Made by a program: the position numbers and the translations under genes
Source: Pantanalinema sp. GBBB05
Lineage (GTDB): Bacteria > Cyanobacteriota > Cyanobacteriia > Leptolyngbyales > Leptolyngbyaceae
DNA: 64,000 nucleotides
Assembly: GCA_016743235.1 (NCBI GenBank)
Contig: VRZD01000008.1
Location: 144,958 to 208,957 of the forward strand
Direction of reading: 5' to 3'
The notes under the pieces: model-generated
Seen by the model: the letters and a program-made list of their open reading frames with translations, nothing else
The model's database searches: none
Told to the model about the DNA's origin: nothing
Shown here: positions 54,993-61,945 of the stretch, in pieces
How positions within the stretch are numbered: position 1 is the first letter of the stretch
Layout: every line of letters starts with the position of its first letter

Positions 54993-55706
54993 TTAAGGAT
55001 AAAATCTTGTATTGTATTTCGTTTGACCATCATCTTTGTTATCAATGAGAAATTCAGTTAGAACAAATTCATTATTTCTAAATTTATATTTAGCTAAATT
55101 TGAACAGTTACGACCTCCAGTTCCTCTACAACGGTTTACATCACTGGCTATAGAAAGTTCTTTATAAAACTTTTCATAAGTAATTTGTCCAATTACATGT
55201 GACGTAGTTACTTCTTGATAAGCTCCATAGGAATCCTCTTTCAGTTCAACTAATTCTAAAGGAAGTAGCTGAGATTTATTAGCTGTATTGTATAGAAATA
55301 GACGAAATGATGCACTTCTAATGTAGCTGGTACATAGAAAAGAAATCACATATGTTCTTTGTGCTACTTCATATACAGCATGAACCCTTGCATAGGTTAG
55401 ATTAAACTCCTCTCTACAGGATTCTATAAACTTAATTGGAATATATTCTGCTTTCAATATACCTTCTAAAATTTCTCTATTTTCTATTAAGTTGTCTTCA
55501 TCTGCTCTCTCTTTCAAGAATTTTACTATATCCAGGAAATTTAAGCTTTTATTTCTGTCTCTAGAAACAATTTTTTGGCTAGAGTTTCTAGGTGTATCTC
55601 TCTCAAGCGTGATCGCTTGCATCAAATTGGATTGATTTTCTAGTGATATATAACCAAAACCAAAAGAAGATAAAATGGTAATAAATAGGAGCTTAAAGTA
55701 TTTCAT
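54993..55706 (-). CDS. AT-rich exported protein inserted between kinase and regulator genes
   Basis: A 237-aa protein with a signal peptide (MKYFKLLFITILSSFGFGYIS). The rest is polar and rich in Asn, Ile, Lys and Tyr. Base composition is strikingly AT-rich compared with all neighbours. The C-terminal part (CRGTGGRNCSNLAKYKFRNNEFVLTEF) faintly resembles the end of DUF1176-type exported proteins (cysteine pair, then a short beta hairpin), a weak match. It sits between the NarL-type regulator and its kinase on the same strand, with 109 bases on both the regulator and kinase sides. Composition and position suggest recent horizontal gain. Function unknown. Confidence 0.7.
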   Translation of the reverse strand: MKYFKLLFITILSSFGFGYISLENQSNLMQAITLERDTPRNSSQKIVSRDRNKSLNFLDIVKFLKERADEDNLIENREILEGILKAEYIPIKFIESCREEFNLTYARVHAVYEVAQRTYVISFLCTSYIRSASFRLFLYNTANKSQLLPLELVELKEDSYGAYQEVTTSHVIGQITYEKFYKELSIASDVNRCRGTGGRNCSNLAKYKFRNNEFVLTEFLIDNKDDGQTKYNTRFYP

Positions 55707-55816
55707 GTTAGTAAACTAACCTCAAAAGAATCATCTATTCAGTGGTTAGCTATTTTATAGCATTTTGTGGAATAATAATTCCTGCGAAATTTCTTTTCCC
55801 AATCCAACGAAGCTCC

Positions 55817-57061
55817 CTATAGTACTGGTTGAGGTAATGGGATAGTCAGGCTAATCTGACAACCTTGCTGGGGTTGACTAGTTAGGACAAAGTGTCCTCC
55901 TAAAGCGGTTGTGCGCTCCCGCATCCCTTGTAGTCCAAAGCCTGTAGTGTTGCCAGCCGGATCAAATCCTTGTCCATTATCCATAATTTGCAGTTTTAGC
56001 ATCGCTCGATCGTCTTGCAATGTAATCGTGACCAGAGTCGCAGCGCTATGTTTATAAATATTAGTGAGTGATTCTTGCACAATCCGATAAACGGCTGTAC
56101 TGATCTCGGTCGGAATGGGTTGAGTCAGTTGGATGCGACAGTTGGGAGCAATGCCAGTGACACTTTGAAACTCATCCACTGCCCTGAGAATTGCCGTTTC
56201 TAGCGATTGCCCTTGTAACGGATTCGAGCGTAGCGTGGCAATCGATCGCCGAACTTCCTGCAACGCTCTAGACCCTAATTGTTTTGCTTCTCGTAAAAAT
56301 GACTCGGTTTTTTCAGAGTTTGGTGGCAAAAATAGTAAGGCATTTTCTAACTGAATACTTTGCGCGGTTAAGGCATGACCTAACGCATCATGAATTTCAC
56401 GGGCAATTCGATTGCGCTCTTGTAGTGTTGCCTGATCTTCAATCCGTAAAGCATATTGCCGTAACTGATCATTCGCCAACGATAATTTTTCGCGACTCTG
56501 GCGTTCTGACAGCAGGGCATTGACTAATAATAAAATGAATAGCAAGGCTAGTCCAAAGGTAACTGCCGTATTGAGTTTCAGAGTCAGAATGGTACTGGCG
56601 ATCGCTTCAGGAAGCTCTCCTCCTGGCTTACCGCGAGGCGGAGGCGGTGACATCCCGACGAATTGCATTAGTAAGAAGGCAATAAACACTAAGCCAGTGA
56701 CAATTAACCGCCCAACTTGTTGAAAAATTAGACAACTCCGAATCACAATGATTACCCCCAACAGGGGAAAAAAACCAATGCGATTATCCAGTAAAAAGAT
56801 TAGAAATAATAAGCCAAATTCGGCTACGGTATACAGAATTTTGTGACGGAGATTGGCGATCGGCAACCGGAAGCCCATCACGCCAAACCCAATCAAACAG
56901 GGAATGAAATACCACAGGGTAGCGAAATTAATCCCAAACCGATGGGGACGGATGGCAAGCAGGAGGGTAATCCCTAAGAGAATCCATTCCAGATATAAGA
57001 TGACATGGAAGGAATGATTAGGGACAAACCGAAACCACGCAGTAGGTGAACGACGAAGCAT
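55817..57061 (-). CDS. DesK/NarX-type sensor histidine kinase
   Basis: A 414-aa kinase. The first 185 residues have five to six membrane helices (ILYLEWILLGITLLLAI, FATLWYFIPCLIGFGVMGF, LFLIFLLDNRIGFFPLLGVIIV, LIVTGLVFIAFLLMQFVG, AVTFGLALLFILLLVNALL). A coiled coil leads to a HisKA_3 domain with the phospho-acceptor His in QERNRIAREIHDALGHALTAQ (about residue 220), then a HATPase (VYRIVQESLTNIYKHS, MDNGQGFDP, GFGLQGMRERT). It would sense a membrane or envelope state and phosphorylate the NarL-type regulator downstream. The two are separated by the AT-rich gene at 54993. ATG at 57061. Confidence 0.9.
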   Translation of the reverse strand: MLRRSPTAWFRFVPNHSFHVILYLEWILLGITLLLAIRPHRFGINFATLWYFIPCLIGFGVMGFRLPIANLRHKILYTVAEFGLLFLIFLLDNRIGFFPLLGVIIVIRSCLIFQQVGRLIVTGLVFIAFLLMQFVGMSPPPPRGKPGGELPEAIASTILTLKLNTAVTFGLALLFILLLVNALLSERQSREKLSLANDQLRQYALRIEDQATLQERNRIAREIHDALGHALTAQSIQLENALLFLPPNSEKTESFLREAKQLGSRALQEVRRSIATLRSNPLQGQSLETAILRAVDEFQSVTGIAPNCRIQLTQPIPTEISTAVYRIVQESLTNIYKHSAATLVTITLQDDRAMLKLQIMDNGQGFDPAGNTTGFGLQGMRERTTALGGHFVLTSQPQQGCQISLTIPLPQPVL

Positions 57062-57305
57062 GGCAGAAAACCAGGTGAGGCAGCGTGACCGGAGATGATC
57101 ACTTCTACTCTACGTTAGTAGTATTGCCAGCACCAGAGCGGTTTTTCCTAAAAAAGCGTCAGCATAGGTGTGACTAACTTCCTATCACAAATAGGACTTT
57201 AGTCCTAGATCGGGTTGGGAAGTTTGATCGATGTAGCCATTGGCGATCGCCATCTAGGATTTGAGTGTCGAGCTAAGGTTCGACGACAAAATTATCAGGA
57301 ACGAC

Positions 57306-57893
57306 ATGAATTCAATGACTTTACACACTATGCTCTCTGGCAAAAAACTACTGCCGCTGATGGCGGGTGCTGTGTCGATCGCTCTGTCGATCGGGAGTAT
57401 GATTCCAGTTGGTGCCCAAACCACGACTCCGACAGCTCCAAATGCCCCAACCGAACGTCCTCAGCGACCAAAACCGAACTTTCTCAATCTGACTTCTGAG
57501 CAACAAGCCCAGATGAAGCAGATCATGGAATCCAGCCGTACCCAAATTGACGCGATTTTAACGGCGGAACAAAAATCTCAACTCCAAGCGGCGAAAGCGA
57601 ATCGACCCAATTTCCGTCCGGATGGCAACGGTACACGCCCCAATTTAACGGCGGAACAAAAAGCCCAAATGCGAGCGAACCGTGGCGATCGAGGACCGGG
57701 TGGCTTTGGTGGACTGAATCTTACAGCCGAACAAAAGGCACAGATTGATGCCGTGATGCAATCGACCAAAGCACAGATGGATGCAGTGTTGACTCCAGAA
57801 CAGCGACAACAGAAACAGCAACTTGAACAGCAACACCAACAACGTCGTCAATCCCGTAGTCAAAGAACTCAAACCTCGCCATCCGGTAATTAA
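57306..57893 (+). CDS. Periplasmic Spy/CpxP-like repeat protein
   Basis: A 195-aa exported protein. The signal peptide runs LLPLMAGAVSIALSIGSMIPVGAQ. The mature chain contains four related LTxEQ(K/Q)xQM/I units (LTSEQQAQMKQIM, LTAEQKSQLQ, LTAEQKAQMRAN, LTAEQKAQIDAVM, and LTPEQRQQ), the helical motif of Spy/CpxP and zinc-resistance-associated periplasmic proteins, with a Gln/Arg-rich end. Such proteins buffer envelope stress or act as chaperones. ATG at 57306 with AGGA five bases upstream is preferred to the frame start at 57261. It precedes the MacA/MacB-type operon and is followed by a strong hairpin, so it may be transcribed alone. Confidence 0.8.
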   Translation: MNSMTLHTMLSGKKLLPLMAGAVSIALSIGSMIPVGAQTTTPTAPNAPTERPQRPKPNFLNLTSEQQAQMKQIMESSRTQIDAILTAEQKSQLQAAKANRPNFRPDGNGTRPNLTAEQKAQMRANRGDRGPGGFGGLNLTAEQKAQIDAVMQSTKAQMDAVLTPEQRQQKQQLEQQHQQRRQSRSQRTQTSPSGN

Positions 57894-57933
57894 GGATTGA
57901 GTTCAACAAATTGAACTCTGTTTGAACCAACGG

Positions 57934-57975
57934 TTTTGATCCCCCTTCGGAAAAGGAGATTGAGGGGGATCAAAA
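57934..57975 (+). terminator. Perfect 12-base inverted repeat after the Spy-like gene
   Basis: TTTTGATCCCCC (57934-57945) and GGGGGATCAAAA (57964-57975) pair perfectly with an 18-base loop, 40 bases past the stop. The A/T ends let it work as a terminator on both strands. It may also belong to a dispersed repeat family. Confidence 0.6.
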
Positions 57976-58101
57976 ACTGCCCCACCCCTAATTCAGTTAC
58001 CGCTCTATTCAACCTATTCCTATAAATTACTGATTTGGCACTTGGATGCCTCACTAGCTGCCAAAAACTGAATCAACATCAATGCTGTATCAGAGGTCAA
58101 C

Positions 58102-58287
58102 ATGCTACCCCAACTCAAGCCCCTACGGATTTTGTGCTTATTCGCGATCGTTGGTATCACCGCATTCATCATTCCGATTACCCCCTCTATTACCAGTCAG
58201 ATGGCTTCAGGAAATCTGGCATCGAAACAAACTCTCCGCCTGCTGACACAGTTTGACCTCATCCCATCCAATGGCGATCTAAGATAA
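58102..58287 (+). CDS. Small exported or membrane peptide, 61 aa
   Basis: A 61-aa frame from ATG 58102 with GAGG five bases upstream. Residues 8-32 (LRILCLFAIVGITAFIIPITPSI) form one hydrophobic segment, a signal peptide or single helix, followed by 28 polar residues. It lies 13 bases before the MacA-type gene and could be its first operon member. No family recognised; could be a chance frame. Confidence 0.4.
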   Translation: MLPQLKPLRILCLFAIVGITAFIIPITPSITSQMASGNLASKQTLRLLTQFDLIPSNGDLR

Positions 58288-58300
58288 GGGGGAAGTAGCC

Positions 58301-59821
58301 GTGGTATCCAATTGGATGAAGTTGAAGTTCAGATTACCCACCTGGTTATTAGGCGTATTGATTGTCAGCGTACTGGGCACAGGCGGCTATGTTGCCTATA
58401 GCCAGGTGACCACTGCTCAACGGCAGCAAACCCGACGCAGTACCCAAACTGTCACCGTAGAGCGGCAGACCTTACCAATCACGATCTCTGCTAATGGCAC
58501 CGTGCAGCCGGAGCGATCGGTCAACGTCAGTCCGAAAAACTCTGGCATTCTCAGAGAATTATTGGTGAAAGAGGGCGATCGGGTGCAGGCAGGACAAGTG
58601 CTTGCCCGCATGGATGACTCCAACCTCCAGGGTCAACAACTCCAAGCCCAGGCTAATCTCGCTTCTGCTCAAGCCAATCTGGATAAACTCCTAGCTGGCA
58701 ATCGTCCCCAGGAGATCGCTCAAGCCCAAGCCAGCCTTGCTTCTGCCCAAGCCAATCTCGATCGCTTAGTCGCCGGCAACCGACCACAGGAAGTTGCCCA
58801 AGCCCAGGCACAGCTAACCTCGGCTCAGGCCAACCTACGGCAAGCAGAACTGACCTTCAACCAAAACCAGCAGCTTTATAGTACCGGAGCCATTTCCCAA
58901 CGAGAATTGGATACCTCTCGAACTGGCTTAGAAACGGCAAAAGCCCAGGTGGAGCAATCCCGACAAGCCCTGAACTTGCAGCAGTCTGGCACTCGCCCAG
59001 AGGAAATTGCTGCCGCGCGGGCACAAGTGGAACAACTGCGGCAAGCCCTGAGTTTGCAGCGATCGGGGTCTCGTGCCGAAGATATTGCCGCCGCGCGGGC
59101 GCAAGTGATGAATGCAGAAGGAGCCTTACAAACCGTTCAAACTCAGATTAGCGATACAGTCATTCGCGCTCCCTTTAGTGGGGTGATTACCCGCAAGTTT
59201 GCAGATCCAGGGGCATTCGTAACTCCGACCACCTCCAGTAGTGCGGAATCCTCCGCTACTTCCTCGTCGATTTTGGCATTGGCTTCGACCAATCGGATTG
59301 AAGCGAAGGTGGCAGAAACCAGCATTCCCAAAATTAAGGTAGGATTACCCGTCAAGATTACGGCTGATGCCTATCCCAATCAAACCTTTCAGGGCAAAGT
59401 GATCCAGGTGGCAACCCAATCCACCGTGGAGCAAAATGTCACAAACTTTGAGGTGAAAACATCAGTGAGTGATGCCAAGAACCTGTTGCAAGCCGGGATG
59501 AATGTCAGCGTCGAGTTTCAGGTGGGCACCCTCAGCAATGCGTTAATCATTCCCACCGTGGCGATCGTCCGGCAGGAGCAAGGGACTGGGGTCTATGTTG
59601 TCGGTCGGGGTGAAAATCGCCGTCCCCAGTTCCAGCCCATTACCACTAGTGTCACAGTCGATGATAAAACAGTGGTCGCTTCGGGATTAGATGAAGGCGA
59701 TCGCGTCCTACTCAGTTTCCCCCAAGGTGAACGTCCAGCTTCCAGAACGCCTTCCGTCTTTCCTGGGATGGGCGGTGGACCTCCGGGCGGCGGTGGTGGC
59801 GGTAGACGGGGGGGTGGTTAA
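58301..59821 (+). CDS. MacA-like membrane fusion protein with duplicated coiled-coil repeats
   Basis: A 506-aa HlyD-family adaptor. One membrane helix (about 14-32) anchors it. A lipoyl half (SPKNSGILRELLVKEGDRVQAGQVLARMD) is followed by a long coiled-coil hairpin (about 105-280). The hairpin shows internal duplication: AQANLD..AGNRPQE(I/V)AQAQ occurs twice, then RQAL.LQ.SG(T/S)R.E(E/D)IAAARAQV twice. The second lipoyl half (VIRAPFSGVITRKFADPGAFV), beta-barrel and membrane-proximal domains follow, and a Gly-rich tail. GTG at 58301 with GGGGGA eight bases upstream. It precedes permease and ATPase genes on the same strand: a tripartite ABC exporter needing TolC. Confidence 0.9.
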   Translation: MVSNWMKLKFRLPTWLLGVLIVSVLGTGGYVAYSQVTTAQRQQTRRSTQTVTVERQTLPITISANGTVQPERSVNVSPKNSGILRELLVKEGDRVQAGQVLARMDDSNLQGQQLQAQANLASAQANLDKLLAGNRPQEIAQAQASLASAQANLDRLVAGNRPQEVAQAQAQLTSAQANLRQAELTFNQNQQLYSTGAISQRELDTSRTGLETAKAQVEQSRQALNLQQSGTRPEEIAAARAQVEQLRQALSLQRSGSRAEDIAAARAQVMNAEGALQTVQTQISDTVIRAPFSGVITRKFADPGAFVTPTTSSSAESSATSSSILALASTNRIEAKVAETSIPKIKVGLPVKITADAYPNQTFQGKVIQVATQSTVEQNVTNFEVKTSVSDAKNLLQAGMNVSVEFQVGTLSNALIIPTVAIVRQEQGTGVYVVGRGENRRPQFQPITTSVTVDDKTVVASGLDEGDRVLLSFPQGERPASRTPSVFPGMGGGPPGGGGGGRRGGG

Positions 59822-59855
59822 AGGAGTAGGTAACCGTTAGGGGAGATGGAGGAAG

Positions 59856-61172
59856 ATGGGGAAGGTTGGGAAGATCGAACAGCTCACACCATTAATATCA
59901 CCCAAACAGGGAACAGTGCCACGGATTCGACCGATTAAGGTATCTTGGCTGGAAGTGGCGACGATGGCGGTAGAAGCGCTGTGGAGTAATCGTTTACGTA
60001 CCAGTTTGACCATGTTAGGGGTAATTATTGGGATTGCATCCGTGATTATGGTGACTTCGGTAGGGCAAGGGGTGCAAAAAGCTACGGAGCAACAAATTCA
60101 GGCGTTAGGAACCAATGTCATGTTGGTACTGGCGGGAGCGGCTCGATCGGGCGGGATTAGCCAAGGATCAGGTTCTGCGACGACCTTAACCTGGGAAGAT
60201 GCTCAGGCGATCGCCAAACAAGTCCCCGCTGCCGAAGCGGTCACAGCATTTTTGCAGCGAGGCGGGCAGGTAGTTTATGGCGAACAAAATGAATCCACTT
60301 CTATCCTGGGGGTTGATCTAGCGTATCCCGATGTCAAAGAAATTCATCCCCAGGAAGGGCAGTTTTTTACTCAGGACGATTTAAATAATGCTGAACCAGT
60401 AGTGGTCTTAGGCAGTCGGGTGCGAGATGAGTTATTTAGCTCTGGGCAACCCGCGATCGGGGAGAGTGTCCGAATTCAAGCGGGTCGCTATCGCGTCATT
60501 GGGGTGATGGAATCAAAGGGGTCGGTAGGGGGGCAGGATCAAGACGATCGCGTGTATATTCCACTGACTAATATGTCATCTCGGATTGTCGGGAATAACT
60601 CCCTCACGGGCACTGCCATTAATGGGGTGTGGCTAAAAGCTCAAGATCCCGCTCAGCTAGAGGCAGCTCAGTTTCAAGTGACTAATTTGCTCCGGGTACG
60701 CCATAACATTTATCCCCCCACTCCCGATGATTTTCGAATTAGCAATCAAGTTGACATTATTAATACCTTTAGTAGCGTGGTCGGGTTATTTACTGTCTTA
60801 GTCAGTGCGATCGCGGGAATTTCGCTCGTGGTTGGTGGCATTGGTATTGCCAATATCATGCTGGTATCGGTGGTAGAACGGACGCGAGAGATTGGGATTC
60901 GGAAAGCCATTGGGGCAACTAACAGTGCCATTTTGAGCCAGTTTCTCACTGAAGCAATCATCGTTTCCTTATTAGGCGGAGCCTTAGGGGTTTCAATCGG
61001 CGTGGGACTTGCCTTTGCTGCTTCCCAGGTATTCCAGTTTCCCTTTGTGGTTTCTCTGTTATCGATCGCCGCTGGACTCTCCTTAGCCTTAGTCGTGGGC
61101 TTAGTGGCAGGCGTGATTCCAGCTCGCAACGCGGCTCGCCTCGATCCGATCGCCGCATTACGGAGTGAATAG
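59856..61172 (+). CDS. MacB-like ABC transporter permease
   Basis: A 438-aa permease. An N-terminal helix (about 45-68; LTMLGVIIGIASVIMVTSVG) is followed by a MacB-type periplasmic core (about 70-300; GTNVMLVLAG, VLGSRVRDELF, YRVIGVMESKGS) and the FtsX domain with three helices (about 310-430; GIGIANIMLVSVVERTREIGIRKAIGA). This is the macrolide-exporter fold, but without the fused N-terminal ATPase of E. coli MacB; the ATPase is the next gene. Start ATG at 59856, 34 bases after the adaptor gene. No substrate evidence. Confidence 0.92.
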   Translation: MGKVGKIEQLTPLISPKQGTVPRIRPIKVSWLEVATMAVEALWSNRLRTSLTMLGVIIGIASVIMVTSVGQGVQKATEQQIQALGTNVMLVLAGAARSGGISQGSGSATTLTWEDAQAIAKQVPAAEAVTAFLQRGGQVVYGEQNESTSILGVDLAYPDVKEIHPQEGQFFTQDDLNNAEPVVVLGSRVRDELFSSGQPAIGESVRIQAGRYRVIGVMESKGSVGGQDQDDRVYIPLTNMSSRIVGNNSLTGTAINGVWLKAQDPAQLEAAQFQVTNLLRVRHNIYPPTPDDFRISNQVDIINTFSSVVGLFTVLVSAIAGISLVVGGIGIANIMLVSVVERTREIGIRKAIGATNSAILSQFLTEAIIVSLLGGALGVSIGVGLAFAASQVFQFPFVVSLLSIAAGLSLALVVGLVAGVIPARNAARLDPIAALRSE

Positions 61173-61181
61173 GTGACCGTT

Positions 61182-61853
61182 ATGGCAGCCATGATTTGGA
61201 TGGAAGACATCATCAAAACCTATCAACTGGGGGAAATGGATGTCCCGGTGTTAAAGGGGATTAACCTGACGATCGAGGAAGGGGAATATGTAGCGATCAT
61301 GGGGGCATCGGGTTCTGGCAAATCGACGTTGATGAATATCATTGGTTGCCTTGATCGTCCTTCTGATGGGCATTACGTCTTGGAAGGGAGAAATTTGACT
61401 ACCTTAAATAACGAGGAGCTAGCCTATATCCGTAATCAACGCCTGGGGTTTGTCTTTCAACAGTTTAATTTGTTGAATCGAGCGACTGCCCTAGAAAATG
61501 TCATGTTACCGATGGTCTATGCAGGAATTCCCAAGCCCCAACGGCGGCGGCGAGCTGAAGAGGCGTTAGTGCGCGTCGGATTAGCTGAACGTCTCTTGAA
61601 TCGTCCAAATCAACTGTCGGGGGGACAACAACAGCGGGTGGCGATCGCCCGAGCATTAGTCAATCGTCCCGCCTTAGTTTTAGCCGATGAACCAACGGGG
61701 GCACTGGATACTCAAACCTCTCATGAAGTTATGAGTTTGCTCACCGATTTAAACGATCAAGGCATCACGATCGTCATTGTTACCCATGAACCAGATGTGG
61801 CTGCTCAAACTCGCCGCACCATTCACGTCAAAGATGGCTTAGTGGTTGATTAA
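61182..61853 (+). CDS. MacB/LolD-type ABC transporter ATP-binding protein
   Basis: A 223-aa ATPase with Walker [10 protein letters not shown] (about 39-47), Q-loop FQQFNLL, signature [15 protein letters not shown], Walker [13 protein letters not shown] and switch His in VTHEPD. Sequence is of the MacB/LolD/FtsE class. ATG at 61182 with AGGTGA upstream is preferred to GTG at 61173, which follows the permease stop directly. Third gene of the adaptor-permease-ATPase operon and its energy source. Confidence 0.92.
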   Translation: MAAMIWMEDIIKTYQLGEMDVPVLKGINLTIEEGEYVAIMGASGSGKSTLMNIIGCLDRPSDGHYVLEGRNLTTLNNEELAYIRNQRLGFVFQQFNLLNRATALENVMLPMVYAGIPKPQRRRRAEEALVRVGLAERLLNRPNQLSGGQQQRVAIARALVNRPALVLADEPTGALDTQTSHEVMSLLTDLNDQGITIVIVTHEPDVAAQTRRTIHVKDGLVVD

Positions 61854-61945
61854 TTCGCCCAACTCCTGCTACCTCAATCCTCCTAAGCGGCAACCAGGAA
61901 CTGCAATAAGCCCAATCACTTGTCTCTGGAGATCACTACAACCTG

